Below the pieces are notes generated by a model. That model was not told the DNA's origin. It ran no database searches and saw only the letters and a program-made list of their open reading frames with translations. A stretch of 64,000 nt of DNA from Megalobrama amblycephala (taxonomy: Eukaryota; Chordata; Actinopteri; Cypriniformes; Xenocyprididae): positions 14,240,623-14,304,622 of the forward strand of contig NC_063053.1 in assembly GCF_018812025.1 (NCBI RefSeq), given 5' to 3'. Positions within the stretch are counted from its first letter, which is position 1. Each line of letters begins with the position of its first letter. The translations under genes and the position numbers were made by a program. Shown in pieces: positions 37,501-47,015 of this stretch.

Positions 37501-40500
37501 AATTCTGTCATTAATTACTCACTCTCATGTCGGCCCAAACCTGTATGACATTCATCTTTAGAACACAAATGAAGATCTTTTTGATGAAATCTGAGAGCTG
37601 TCTTTCCCTCCATTGACTGCCTAGTAAAGACATCATAAAAGTAATCCAGGTGACTCCAGTGGTTTAATCTCAATTTAATGAAGCAATGCGAGTGCCTTGT
37701 TTGCACACACACACAAAAAAACATAATTTACCACTTTATTTACAAAATATTAATCTCTAAAGTGTGTTCAAGCAACAACATCTGCTCTTTGGTCAACACA
37801 ACACGCATGCGCTGCAGTGCTCTCTGGAGATTAATACTTTTTTGTAAATAAAGTGGTGTTTTTTTATTTTATTTTTGTGTGTGTGTGCAAACAAATCGCT
37901 CATGTCATTTCATAAAATAAAAAATGTTTTAAGCCAGCTGTCAATGTGTCATATCATGACTGTGCATTTGTAGGTGATTAAAGGGATAGTTCACCAAAAA
38001 ATGAAAATTATCAAATGATTTATATGATATGATTATCGTCTTTCAGACAAACACAATCAGAGTTCTAGTATTACGTTGGGGCAGAGGTCACTCTTCCGCT
38101 GGAAGAAATTCGACTTGCATTTTAAATATGGATATTTTTCTTACAAAAACCCATCGAGCCATATGGAGCCATATGGACTGTGATGGATTGAATCACTTTT
38201 TTGGGCTTTAAATCTCGAATGCCATTATAAAGATGGGAAGAGCCAGGATATTTTTTAATATAACTCTGATTGTGTTTGTCTGAAAGAAGATAGTCATATA
38301 CACCTAGGATGGCTTTTATAGGGTGAGTAAATAATGGGATAATTTTAATTTTGGGTGAACTATACTTTTAAGTGTGGTACTGTGTTAATGGAGTTGACTA
38401 TACCTTTGATGCTCACTTAAAAATCCTTTCACGGGATGCGCCAGTCTTTTATTAGCTCAAATCTATTGGGACAGGTACTCTGAGCATTCTGGATCATCCA
38501 TGTGTGAGCACACCAACATGTGAGTTGTTAGCCAATGGCTGGCTTTGCAAACAGCACGTTGTTGGACTCTGATCTGTGCCGCGTAAAGGTGGTCTCTGAG
38601 GACCGAGGCTTTTGGCTTAACAGGGATAGACTGGTAAAGCCTAGTGCTTTTGCCTCTCTAGCATTTTCTGTCTCTGGTTTACAGGCAACCTGCTCTTCAC
38701 ACGAAGGGTGTCTGTCTCCTTTAATGTTTCTGACAGCTTATATCTTTACCGCTGATCGGCACACCGACCTCAAGCCTCAGGGAACTGATGATTGACAGCC
38801 CACACGCATGAAAGTCAGATTGTGATTGGTGCCGATAAGAAATACTATGATTATAGCGTACTTCAAAAATATCCTCAGCTGTGTGTGCATTGGGTTGTAT
38901 TTCACTGGGTTTGCCCAGCAGCCAGACAGAAGTCTTAAATCCTTTTTCTGTGCGAGTTTGTTCTAGTTCTCACAATATTTCACTGGATGTAAAAAGCTTA
39001 ACTGCTGGCTATCCTTCACTTCCCTCTGCAAATTCTGTTATTTTATGTTTTGTCTGTCTGTTTTGCAGGTGCTTATGTTCCTGAAGGGCTGTTGACCTCT
39101 TGCACCTGGGATTATATGACCTTTACACCCTCCGTGCGAGCTTACACTATGCTCCTCTTCACCTTCGTCTTCTTCATTCCACTTATTGTCATCATCTATT
39201 GCTATTTCTTTATTTTTCGTTCCATTCGCAGCACTAATGAGTGAGTTCTTTGATACAGATCTAACAATACAGTATCAATTTATTATACCAAATGTCAGCA
39301 GTGTTCCAACGCTGTTAAAATGTCTTTTGTATTATTATTCTATTATACATACATCATGTAAACCAGTGATAGGAAATTAATGTTGTTTAACTGTTGCTTT
39401 TTGTTTTTGGAAGAGCTGTGGGCAAAATTAATGGAGATAACAAGAGGGACTCAATGAAACGATTCCAACGACTGAAAAATGAGTGGAAGATGGCGAAAAT
39501 TGCTCTTATTGTCATTCTCATGTATGTCATCTCCTGGTCTCCATATTCAACTGTGGCACTGACAGCCTTTGCTGGGTAAATGAATCCCAATCCTTGCATA
39601 CAATACAATTTAATTTATAATATAATATAATATACACTACAATTCAAAAGTTTGGGGTCTATAAGATTTTTTTTAAGGAAATTAATATTTTTGTTCTGCA
39701 AGGACACACTGATTAAAAGTGATGGTAAAGACATGTATAATGTTACATAAGATGTCTATTGTATCACGGTTTCCACAGAAATATTAAGCAGCACTAATGT
39801 TTTCAACATTGATAAAAAATAAGAAATGTTTCTTAAGCACCAAATCAGCATATTAAGAATCATGTGACACAGTAATGATGCTAAAAAAATCAGCTTTGCC
39901 ATCACAGGAATAAATTACATTTATTAAAACAGAAAACGGTTATTTTAAATGATAATAATATTTCACAATATTACTGTTTTTACTGTATTTTTTTAAACAA
40001 ATAAATGCAGCTTTGGTGAGCATAAGAGACTTGTTTTAAATATAATATAATATAATATAATATACAATTGTATTGTTTTCATTTTGAAGCTGTTTGATTT
40101 AGCATCATGTAAATAATGTATGCACTTATTTTGCATGTGTTTTGCAGGTATGCTGACATGCTCACACCGTATATGAATTCAGTACCTGCTGTGATAGCCA
40201 AAGCTTCAGCAATCCACAATCCCATCATCTATGCCATCACACACCCTAAATACAGGTACAGGAGTCTCTATGTATCATTGTCGGTTTAATATATTTGGAA
40301 CCAGATTGGTTGAGTTTTGACTCCCGAAGTGGTCATGAAAAAACTTAATGGTACTATAAGTGGTTAATGGACAAATTTACTTTCCATTTACAGATTAGAT
40401 TACATTACATTACCTGGTCTGGCCCCATTAAGACTAAACACCTGAGGCAAACTGTGATTGTTTTAATTTTACTAGTGTCTAGCTCACTGAGCCATTCATT

Positions 40501-43057
40501 TACAAATTGATCAGAAACAGGCCTTGCTTCTGGGTTAAAGTGTAAAATTCCATTTTGATTGATTTAATTAACCTAAATATCCATTTGAGCATAAAGAGTA
40601 ATTAATCCAGCGCTGAGCATCCTGACGGTATGGTACCATGCTAGAATAAAAAGTCCTTTTGATTTGATTTTCTCCCACAACACTAAACCACAGCATTTCC
40701 CTAAACACATGTTAGTTCCTATGCACTGACCAAATTTCCTTCCATTCATGCAATGACAAAAGGTTTATTATCAAAAGGTTTATTATTATCATAAAAGGTT
40801 AATATCAACTATTGCTCCCCCAATGAGACTTTTACCCCAACTGCTGCATAAAGACCCCATTGCTGCCTTTAGAATAGATTTTACTGATGTTACTGATGTT
40901 TATATACACACTTTGATTTTTGCATTTATTATCATTGTTATTTTAGTATTATTTATATTCTATTTTTTTATTGTAGTGTATTGTAATATATTTAATTAGC
41001 TATTTTTATTTTAGTTTAAATTTTAGTCATTTTGTTAAATGCATTTGTCATTTTTATTATATATCTATTCAGCTTTAATTTATTATTATTTTCAGTTTTA
41101 GTAATTTTAGTACTTCAGCTAAGTCAGTCGGCAATGCAAACAAGTTTTGTTTAATCTAATTTATATTTTATTTTAGCTGTATTTTAATTACTGAAAACAT
41201 TTTTAACAGTTTTTGTTTGAGTTAACAATAACAATACCAGTAAACTGATCAATCAATATGTCTGCCAGTAATTTCTCATTAGAAATTTACACATCAATGT
41301 TAATGTTGATATGATTATTATTTTTTCTGAACATATTTAGATCTTGTCATTTTTGGATCCACCATGCCTAAGGTGTCTCATCCCTGTATCTTATCTGTGT
41401 CTGTCAGGTTGGCAATAGCGAAATACATTCCATGTCTTCGTGTGCTGTTGTGCGTCCCCAAGCGTGACCTCCACTCGTTCCAGAGCAGCTTAATGTCCAC
41501 ACGCCGTTCCACCGTCACAAGCCAGTCCTCTGATATGTCCGGACAGTTCCGCAGAACCAGCACTGGCAAGTCCCGGCTCTCCTCAGCCTCCGACAGCGAA
41601 TCTGTGAGTGTGTTTGCCTGATGGACCTGTAGATTTGATAATTATTCTTCTTATGTGGGTAAATGTGATTGTAATGGATATATTTTATGACCTCTTTCTA
41701 ATCTTCAGGGCTGGACAGACACTGAGGCTGATCTCTCGAGCGTGAGCTCCAGACCTGCCAGCCGGCAGGTGTCTTGTGACATCAGCAAGGACACTGCGGA
41801 GATCCCAGACTTCAAACCATGTAACTCATCCAGCTTCAAGTCTAAGCTCAAAAGCCATGATTCGGGTATCTTTGAAAAGGTGACCTCACAGGCTGAATGT
41901 ATTCCATATGTGGCAAGTATCGAAGGAATGCAGGAATGTTACCAACATTTTACTTCAAGATAGTTCATGCTAAAAGGCTAATTCTGCCATCCTCTGTTTA
42001 TCCCCATCTTGCTCTGTTGAACATAAAAGAACTAATCCAACAATGTTCCACATAATCAAAGTAGACAGTGACAAGCATGAGTCATATGGACAATAGAAAA
42101 ATAATCAATAAGACTCGTCTTCTTGAGCCTCACTGAAAAGTATGACCAAGCTTTTTTCTTTAAAAACAAATCTTACTGACCCCAATCCTTTGAACGGTGG
42201 TGCATGTACCTAGTTAGTGACCTCTCTCTCTCTCTCATTTCTGACATAGAGCTCCTCTGATGTGGATGTGTCTGTGGTCGGACTCGTTCAACCTGTAAGT
42301 CTGATAGTGAATCTGTTCAATTTAATAGTTCAATATAAACCAGTCTCACTTGGTTCAAGAACATTGTGTTCTGGTGTTACTGGTAGAGAAACTCTCCCAG
42401 GCAATCAAATTTGAGCATGAAAAATCTGCAAGCATAAATTGCTAGAATGAATTTGATGAATCATGATTTGCTGTATAGAAAACAAAATGGTAATTAGTGA
42501 ATTAATTTGAATATTGATTGCAGAAGAAAAGCATATAATAAAATGACTGTTCCATTTGTCCACTTAATGTATTTTTGTGTGGAAGAAATATGTGCCCTTG
42601 AAAGAATAATTCTAATAATCATCTTTCATACATGAATGCCTATTAATTAAACTGAGAATAATGCGGAACTATGCTGAGGTCATGTTGAGCTTAATTGCAG
42701 CAGTGTTATCTGCAGGAAAAATTAATTCTGATTTAATGTACAATATAGGCTGATAGACGACAATATCCAAACTTTCTTTTGTGCTAATTGCAGGCTGGTG
42801 ACAGTACGGACATGCCAGTTTCAAGGGGTGCGATTGGTCGGATTCCCAGCATTGTCATCACCTCTGAGTCGAGCTCTTTCCTGCCCTCAGTACGGCCCAG
42901 CTACAGAAGCAGCCGCTCAAGTATGTCCGGTGTTGGGGCAAATCCGCCCAGAAGAGACTCTCGTGGAGGAGTCCAGCAGGGGGCAGTGCTTCTCTCCACT
43001 GCTGCTGAAACACCTGAGCCCACTCATTTAGACAACCCTCGCCCTAAACATCTCTAG
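22116..43057 (+). CDS. opn4a: Melanopsin (Opn4, mammalian-like type), 11 coding exons; exon 1 frame broken by 17-bp duplication
   Basis: Melanopsin is a retinal-binding, Gq-coupled photopigment of retinal cells. The spliced order is 22116-22285, 29690-29832, 30994-31127, 37199-37402, 39069-39240, 39414-39575, 40148-40255, 41408-41603, 41709-41879, 42250-42294 and 42794-43057. All introns are GT-AG and all phases agree. Exons 2-11 encode 532 residues: seven helices; Cys in GEKGCELY and in TSCTWDY for the disulfide; Tyr at the helix-3 counterion site (CELY); Glu in PEG of loop 2; DRYF; retinal Lys in AKAS; NPIIY; HPKYR; then a Ser/Thr-rich tail. The 17-bp duplication in exon 1 separates the first ATG from this frame; translation could start at ATG 22241 (547 residues, against about 580-590 usual for fish opn4a). 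Name opn4a by close resemblance to the zebrafish protein and linkage to ldb3; a sister paralogue is possible. Confidence 0.93.
22184..22217. repeat. Exact 17-bp tandem duplication inside exon 1
   Basis: The 17-base word gcgcatcgtggaaagcc occupies 22184-22200 and is repeated without change at 22201-22217. Seventeen is not a multiple of three, so it shifts the reading frame. One copy alone would leave the family reading frame open from ATG 22116 to the donor. Confidence 0.95.
22812..22890. mobile_element. 79-bp hairpin MITE, copy 1
   Basis: A near-perfect palindrome from ggtgaattcaaggtgattgg to ccaatcaacctgaattcacc with a tiny loop. A second copy, inverted, lies at 61411-61488. Its self-complementarity would let a transcript fold into one long hairpin. 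Confidence 0.8.
25713..26484. mobile_element. MITE with TACACTGTAAAAA ends
   Basis: Starts tacactgtaaaaaaaa and ends ttttttacagtgta, with many internal copies of ttttacagt and actgtaaa in both orientations. Non-coding. A shorter relative starts at 51413 and an end-like piece at 61639. Confidence 0.7.
28572..28599. repeat. Poly-T tract, 28 bases
   Basis: Uninterrupted T run in opn4a intron 1. Confidence 0.95.
29690..29832 (+). CDS. opn4a: opn4a coding exon 2 (TM1)
   Basis: 143 bp, acceptor tcttcaag, donor gtgaga. Encodes VAMVEESVYPFPTVD and the first helix with GNFLVIYAF; the last codon (Arg) is split after two bases. Helix 1 with the conserved Asn of GN is typical of rhodopsin-class receptors. 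Confidence 0.96.
30180..30850. repeat. Degenerate 75-80 bp tandem repeat in intron 2, with TGAGTCA words
   Basis: Eight to nine diverged units, each with gaaacaagtgactt, gagtgagtcat, a gaatca-ctactcaacc-like stretch and attcgttcaaaaacac. Exact TGAGTCA occurs at 30264-30270, 30345-30351, 30424-30430, 30503-30509 and 30656-30662. Similar wording occurs at 49090-49220 and 60060-60180. Confidence 0.8.
30994..31127 (+). CDS. opn4a: opn4a coding exon 3 (TM2)
   Basis: 134 bp after a (tg)n-tag acceptor, donor gtacac. Encodes SRTLRTPANLFIINLAITDF and QAPIFFTTSMHKRWIFGEK: intracellular loop 1, helix 2 with the LAxTD motif, and the start of extracellular loop 1. Both ends are within a codon (phase 2 in, phase 1 out). 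Confidence 0.96.
31910..32043. repeat. Repeat with GTTGGGTTA / TAACCCAAC words
   Basis: Contains gtgggttg, ttttaacccat, gttgggtcattttt and gttgggttatttttaaccca, a palindrome-prone wording typical of small fish MITEs. It ends where the TTAA-flanked element begins. Confidence 0.5.
32048..32721. mobile_element. piggyBac-like MITE with TTAA duplication
   Basis: Ends aggtcccgttttt at the left and aacgggacct at the right, flanked by TTAA at 32044-32047 and at 32722-32725. 674 bp, non-coding. TTAA duplications are the mark of piggyBac-family transposition. Confidence 0.75.
32819..32955. mobile_element. Short inverted-repeat element
   Basis: tgttcgacttgaagc at the left pairs loosely with gcattgtcgaaca at the right, and gtgtatgacatcaaagtac with gtactttgatgtcatacac. 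About 135 bp; could fold into a stem of about 60 bp. Confidence 0.65.
33066..33358. mobile_element. hAT-type MITE with CAGTGGTTTTCAACC end
   Basis: Ends cagtggttttcaacc and gtgagaaccactg. A related piece with catggttttcaaccaggg and ggttgagaatcgcag lies at about 36090-36420. The flanking 8 bases do not match clearly, so I cannot confirm a target duplication. Confidence 0.6.
34332..34339. repeat. 8-bp target site duplication (left)
   Basis: tgtggggt, repeated exactly at 36068-36075. Confidence 0.85.
34340..36067. mobile_element. 1.73-kb TIR element with 8-bp target duplication
   Basis: Left end cagagccatatagagagaga followed by gttgcgacaac; right end gttgtcgcaactctgtctct followed by ttatggctctg. 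The inverted repeats are about 34 bp and the flanking 8-mers tgtggggt are identical, which fits hAT (or P-type) insertion. The interior is AT-rich with no transposase frame, so it is non-autonomous. Confidence 0.85.
36068..36075. repeat. 8-bp target site duplication (right)
   Basis: Exact copy of tgtggggt at 34332-34339. Confidence 0.85.
36090..36420. mobile_element. hAT-type MITE, relative of 33066-33358
   Basis: Shares ggttttcaaccagggg, ggggcctcagcaaaattcc-like, gacaaaacaagcattaaaataa and the ending ggttgagaa with the element at 33066. Worn at both tips. Confidence 0.6.
36600..36842 (-). mobile_element. tRNA-derived SINE (minus strand)
   Basis: Read on the minus strand it begins with a tRNA-like head: gccctaatgcttagagag (A box) and ggttgcgggttcaattctc (B box), then the body with gcccttgagcaaggcaagc, cgctccccaggcactgcag and the cacacaca stretch. 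The truncated copy at 12735-12940 shares the body. Confidence 0.75.
37199..37402 (+). CDS. opn4a: opn4a coding exon 4 (TM3-TM4)
   Basis: 204 bp, acceptor tctctccag, donor gtaagt. Encodes CELYAFCGALFGICSM (start of helix 3 with the disulfide Cys and the Tyr at the counterion position), IAVDRYFVI with the DRY motif, SQKRALLILLVAW (helix 4) and SLPPFFGW. Encodes the part of the receptor that meets the G protein through DRY. Confidence 0.97.
37470..37690. mobile_element. MITE arm in intron 4
   Basis: Begins gggttagctcacccaaaaat and continues gtcattaattactcactctc, the arm sequence of the MITE at 43300/53329. Opposite arm not found. Confidence 0.6.
37690..37905. repeat. Inverted repeat with (CA)n/(GT)n tips
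   Basis: ttgcacacacacacaaaaaa and accactttatttacaaaa at the left pair with ttttgtaaataaagtggt and tttttgtgtgtgtgtgcaa at the right, with a loop of about 80 bp carrying the gagagcactg-like centre. Confidence 0.75.
37977..38372. mobile_element. Palindromic MITE in intron 4
   Basis: Left end ttaaagggatagttcacc and right end gggtgaactatacttttaa; inward, tcagacaaacacaatcagag pairs with ctctgattgtgtttgtctga-like sequence. TTAA-type ends, non-coding. Confidence 0.8.
39069..39240 (+). CDS. opn4a: opn4a coding exon 5 (extracellular loop 2, TM5)
   Basis: 172 bp, acceptor ttttgcag, donor gtgagt. Encodes AYVPEGLLTSCTWDYM (the Glu of PEG is the displaced counterion position of bistable opsins, the Cys pairs with helix 3), helix 5 (FTFVFFIPLIVIIYCYFF) and the start of intracellular loop 3 (IFRSIRSTN). 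Confidence 0.97.
39414..39575 (+). CDS. opn4a: opn4a coding exon 6 (intracellular loop 3, TM6)
   Basis: 162 bp, acceptor ttttggaag, donor gtaaat. Encodes the long basic loop of Gq-coupled opsins (EAVGKINGDNKRDSMKRFQR, LKNEWKMAK) and helix 6 with SWSPYSTVALTAFAG. The intron before it is only 173 bp. Confidence 0.97.
39635..40038 (+). mobile_element. Dispersed repeat of the TTCAAAAGTTTGGGGTC family, copy 1
   Basis: Begins cactacaattcaaaagtttg and ends with gcagctttggtgagcataag. Members of this family also lie at 56319-56823, about 59590-59720 and 63290-63600. No coding capacity. Confidence 0.7.
40148..40255 (+). CDS. opn4a: opn4a coding exon 7 (TM7, retinal lysine)
   Basis: 108 bp, acceptor tgttttgcag, donor gtacag. 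Encodes YADMLTPYMNSVPAVIAKAS, where the Lys forms the Schiff base with retinal, then NPIIYAITHPKYR: the NPxxY motif and the HPKYR tripeptide region that marks Gq-coupled opsins. Confidence 0.97.
41408..41603 (+). CDS. opn4a: opn4a coding exon 8 (helix 8 and proximal tail)
   Basis: 196 bp, acceptor tgtctgtcag, donor gtgagt. Encodes LAIAKYIPCLRVLLCVPKRD with a likely palmitoylated Cys pair, then a Ser/Thr-rich stretch (STRRSTVTSQSSDMSG) expected to be phosphorylated during deactivation. Confidence 0.96.
41709..41879 (+). CDS. opn4a: opn4a coding exon 9 (C-terminal tail)
   Basis: 171 bp, phase 0 at both ends, acceptor atcttcag, donor gtgacc. Encodes GWTDTEADLSSVSSRPASRQ to KSHDSGIFEK. The frame stays open for 28 codons past the donor; I end it here because the next exon joins in frame with the family sequence SSSDVD. 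Confidence 0.9.
42250..42294 (+). CDS. opn4a: opn4a coding exon 10 (45-bp microexon)
   Basis: Fifteen codons (SSSDVDVSVVGLVQP) between acceptor tctgacatag and donor gtaagt, phase 0 at both ends. Skipping it would keep the frame. Supported by resemblance to the SSSDVD stretch of fish melanopsin-A. Confidence 0.8.
42794..43057 (+). CDS. opn4a: opn4a coding exon 11 (C terminus and stop)
   Basis: Acceptor gctaattgcag, then 87 codons AGDSTDMPVSRGAIGRIPSI to RPKHL and TAG at 43055-43057. Contains the conserved IGRIPSIVITSESSS and RRDSRGGVQQG stretches. No AATAAA follows within about 500 bp; the next ones lie in or beyond the nested transposons. Confidence 0.93.
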   Translation, partial: AGDSTDMPVSRGAIGRIPSIVITSESSSFLPSVRPSYRSSRSSMSGVGANPPRRDSRGGVQQGAVLLSTAAETPEPTHLDNPRPKHL

Positions 43058-43295
43058 TGTTTATACCACTCGAATCTTACCTTTTAAGCTTTGTGTCAGG
43101 GTTCAGTGTTTTTTTGTTTTGTTTTTTTATGAGTTATCAAGTTTTGTGGTGTAGACATTTAGTAAGAGAGAGTTGTATTACAGAATGTAAAATGTCAAAG
43201 TCACTCATTGATTATCTTTTCTTTTACATGTGTAATACAATTTTATGATGACCTCAACTGTTACAGGATGACCAGCACCTTTGTTTCCCTCTATT

Positions 43296-43299
43296 TTAA
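43296..43299. repeat. TTAA target duplication (left), outer MITE
   Basis: TTAA before aggg-atac; matched by TTAA at 49670-49673. Confidence 0.65.
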
Positions 43300-43430
43300 A
43301 GGGATACTTTAGCCTCAAGTAATTCCAAACCTGTATAAATTTCTTAGTTCTGCTAAACACAAAGAAAGATTTTTGGAAGAATGTCAGTAACCAAACAGAT
43401 CTTGCCCCCCATTTAATACCATAGTAGGTA

Positions 43431-43438
43431 GTCTAGAT
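43431..43438. repeat. 8-bp target duplication (left), middle hAT
   Basis: gtctagat, repeated exactly at 49505-49512. Confidence 0.9.
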
Positions 43439-43713
43439 CAGTGGTTCCCAAACTGGGGTACAGAAGGGGGTACGCGAACAAAATGCTGAGAAGTTCATTC
43501 AATTCTTCCTTAAAATAATATTAAAATCGAGCATCTATTTCTAACTGCCAAAATGTCATAAATCAAGTACATTTAATAAAATTACCTCATCATTTGCAGT
43601 CAAAAATGACTGTATCCACACAAGCAACATGCATATGATAGATTGTTTGCAGAATCTGCTGCCTTAAATCGCACTCAATTACTGTCGTTCTCGACAATGC
43701 ACCTTTGTAAAAG

Positions 43714-43718
43714 TGGGG
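43714..43718. repeat. 5-bp target duplication (left), Gmr1 element
   Basis: tgggg immediately before the LTR; identical to 48827-48831. Confidence 0.9.
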
Positions 43719-44091
43719 TGTAATAGAAGTTCTTGTATCGAAGGAAGGAAGAGGACAGGGATCGGCTTTGGGCTGCTGACAGTCTTTATTCTCACCAGAG
43801 AAAAATATCAAACACATAAACAAAAAGACGGTGCAACGCACACTCAATAATTCCACATCCAAGGACGGGCTTCACTCCACAAAACGAGCACAGCTCACTC
43901 AGTCCGACTGTCAGCAGTCCCTCTCTCTCTCACACGCTCCTGCTTCTCCTGGCGTTTTATCCTGTCTCCACGCCAATTACTGGAACGAGAAACAGGTGTT
44001 CGTGATTTACATTCAACCCGTTCAATCACCGCACATCCCCAGACACTCCCTCCTGTTGCAGACCCCGCTAAACCACGCCCCCCTCGCCACA
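43719..44091 (-). repeat. 3' LTR of the Gmr1 element
   Basis: 373 bp. On the minus strand it starts TGTGGCGAG and ends TTCTATTACA. A polyadenylation signal AATAAA lies at 43785-43790 (minus strand) and a GGATAAAACG TATA-like word about 150 bp into the LTR. One base differs from the other LTR. Confidence 0.95.
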
Positions 44092-44104
44092 TACCCCCAC
44101 CGCC
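44092..44104 (-). other. Polypurine tract
   Basis: On the minus strand GGCGGTGGGGGTA lies directly before the 3' LTR, the position of the second-strand primer. Confidence 0.6.
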
Positions 44105-44142
44105 CGACTCAGGCCGGGAGCCGTCCGGCCTGCAGCCCCCCC

Positions 44143-45504
44143 CCCCCCCCCATTTCTGGAGAGGAAGTCGGCCACAGCCTTCTGAACACCCGGCCTGTGG
44201 ATCACTTTGAATTTAAAAGGCTGTAAAGCAAGATACCAACGAGTGATCCGCGCGTTGGTGTCCTTCATGCGGTGGAGCCACTGCAGAGGGGCATGGTCCG
44301 AACAGAGGGTGAATTCCCGCCCCAGGAGATAATAGCGGAGGGTGAGGACGGCCCACCTGATGGCTAAACACTCTTTCTCCACGGTGCTGTACTTAGCCTC
44401 TCTCTTAGAGAGCTTGCGGCTAATGTACAGCACCGGCCGCTCCTCACCCTCTATCTCCTGGGACAGGACCGCACCCAGCCCTCTGTCCGACGCGTCTGTC
44501 TGCAACAAAAAGGGGAGAGAGAAATCAGGGGAATGAAGTAACGGCCCGCCACATAAAGCAGCCTTCACCTGGGTGAAGGCCTGCTGGCACAGCTCCGTCC
44601 ACTGGACCGTATCTGGTGCATCCTTTTTAGTCAGATCAGTCAACGGGCTGGTGAGGTCCGAATAATTAGGAACAAACCTTCTGTAATATCCCGCCAGCCC
44701 GAGGAACTGTCTTACCTCCTTTTTGGTCTTGGGACGCGGACAGGTTGCAACCGCTGCTGTCTTATCAATTTGGGGACGCACCTGTCCATATCCCAAGTGG
44801 AAGCCCAGATACCTTACTTCCACGCGCCCAATTGCGCACTTCTTCGGGTTGGCCGTGAGCCCAGCCCCTCTCAGCGATCTCAGGACAGCCCTCAAATGCT
44901 GCATATGCCGCTGCCAATCATTACTAAAAATAATAATGTCATCCAGATAGGCAGCCGCATACGCAGCATGGGGCCGTAAGATCTTGTCCATGAGTCGCTG
45001 AAAGGTCGCCGGTGCCCCGAACAGCCCGAACGGAAGGGTCACGAATTGGTGTAATCCAAACGGCGTCGTGAAAGCGGTCTTTTCTTTGGATAATGGAGAC
45101 AAGGGGATCTGCCAATACCCTTTTGTTAAGTCCAGTGTCGAATAAAAGCGAGCTGTACCGAGCCGGTCAAGCAATTCGTCCACACGCGGCATTGGATACG
45201 CGTCGAATTTCGACACTGCATTCACCTTGCGATAATCCACACAGAACCGCACTGAGCCGTCTGTTTTGGGGACCAAAACTATCGGGCTCGCCCAGTTACT
45301 GCTGGATTCCTCTATTACCCCCATTTCAAGCATTGCCTCTAATTCTGCCTGAACTACTTTTTTTTTGTGTTCAGGTAACCTATACGGCCGGCTGCGAATC
45401 ACCACGCCCGGCTCTGTCTCGATGTGGTGCTGAATGAGGTCAGTACGGCCCGGTAGGGGAGAGAACACGTCGGCAAATTCAGCCTGTAATTTGGAAACAT
45501 CAGT
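44143..45504 (-). pseudogene. Gmr1 reverse transcriptase and RNase H
   Basis: One open frame. The polymerase copies the element's RNA into DNA; visible motifs are LVPKTDGSVRFCVDYRKVN, LTKGYWQIPLS, TPFGLHQFVTLPFG and the catalytic YLDD at about 44938-44949. The RNase H part follows with TDASDRGLGAVLS (Asp), VEKECLA (Glu), SDHAPLQWL (Asp) and VADFLSR (Asp). This stretch itself is intact; it is downstream of the frame break in integrase at about 45991-46000. A run of 14 C on the plus strand (44138-44151) ends the domain and is prone to length error. Confidence 0.93.
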
Positions 45505-45629
45505 GAGCTGTGAGGGCGAAAGGTGATCTCCCCCCGGGGCCAGAGCGAGGGATTGTTTTTTTACATTCGCCTCTGGCCCGAGATCATCCTCCCCGCTAAT
45601 CACCGTCGCCAGCATCACTGATTCCGCCT

Positions 45630-46733
45630 CACTCCACTTTTTCAGGAGGTTGAGGTGATAAATTTGACGTGCCCCTCTCCTATCGGACCGTATTACTTCA
45701 TAATCGAGATCACCAACTCGCCGTGTGACCTCAAATGGTCCTTGCCACTTCGCCAGTAATTTTGAGCTTGATGTGGGGAGTAATACGAGCACTTTCTCTC
45801 CCGGTGCAAATTTACGCAGATTAGTTCCCCTGTTATACAACCGGCACTGTCTGTCCTGGGCTTGTAACAAATTCTCCATAGATAGCCGCCCCAAAGTGTG
45901 GAGTTTTGTTCTCAAGTCCAGCACATACTGAATTTCATTTTTCGATTGAGACGGTCCGTCCTCCCAAGACTCTCTTAGGACATCCAACACCCCGTGGGGT
46001 GGCGCCCAAAGAGAAGCTCGAAGGGGGAAAACCCCGTGGAGGCTTGCGGGACCTCTCGCACAGCGAACAACAGGGGTTCCAACCATTTATCCCAATTTTT
46101 GGCGTCTTCTTGAACGAACTTACGAATCATGGATTTAAGCGTGCGATTAAAACGTTCGACCAGCCCGTCCGTTTGTGGGTGAAAGACGCTGGTTCGAATC
46201 GATTTAATGCCCAACAATTCGTACAGTTCGCGTAGCGTACGTGACATAAACGCCGTGCCTTGATCAGTGAGGATTTCTTTCGGAATCCCCACTCGGGAGA
46301 TTAAACTGAAGAGGGCGTCCGCAACACTCTTAGCGGAAATGTTGCGGAGAGCCACTGCTTCTGGATATCGTGTTGCATAATCCACAATGACCAATGCAAA
46401 ACGATGCCCTCTCGCTGATCGCTCTAATGGCCCGATGAGGTCCATGCCAATTCGTTCGAAGGGGACCTGCATTAATGGAAGGGGGCGCAAAGGCGCTTTT
46501 GGAGTGGCCGGAGGATTTACCAGCTGACATTCACGACAAGACGCGCACCACCTGCGCACGTTCTCGTGAATGCCCGGCCAAAAGAATCGGGTCATGAGGC
46601 GATTTAGTGTCGCTGTTTGTCCTAGGTGTCCAGCCATTGGGTTAGAGTGAGCCGCATGGAAAAGCATTTCCCTGCGGCTCTTTGGTACTAACAACTGGGT
46701 TGTATCTTCTTTTGATTGAGTGTCTTGGGTCAC
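45630..46733 (-). pseudogene. Gmr1 integrase, with a frame break
   Basis: Inserts the DNA copy into the host genome. The HHCC zinc site reads HSNPMAGHLG and CASCRECQ (about 46532-46650). The core triad is Asp in GMDLIG, Asp in LTDQGTAF and Glu in GLVERFNR, the last two 35 residues apart (DD35E). After LLFGRHP at about 45996 the family frame moves by -1 in a C-rich stretch (45991-46000) and continues as GVLDVLRE, with the C-terminal part (GEKVLVLLPT, WQGPFEV, IYHLNLLKKW). Either a one-base loss or a -1 slip; a loss is likelier, as Gypsy-type elements do not normally shift inside integrase. Confidence 0.88.
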
Positions 46734-47015
46734 TCGATACAACCTATCTTTAATAATCGCAAAATAGGGATAAGTTAGTGGTCGTCCAGGCTGGAGAGGC
46801 TGACCGTCAATCGTACTGACCCTCTCAAACGCATTTTTCAGCGTGTCATCGTGAGACTGCTCCAGGGGAAAATCATCACGGTCCGAGAGAATCAGTCTCC
46901 CGATCCCGCTCTGTTCCCCTGAGGCAGTCACCACTGGTCCCCGGTCAGTCTCCCCCGCCTGCACTCGCACTTCCCTTCCCCGCGTACATTTACTCCAAGA
47001 GGCACCCGAGCATAA

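Noticed and set aside
41880..41963. Extension of opn4a exon 9 to the stop at 41963 as the natural C terminus
   Set aside because: The donor at 41880 (gtgacc) joins in phase to two further exons that match the fish melanopsin tail; read-through could exist as an isoform but is not the main form.
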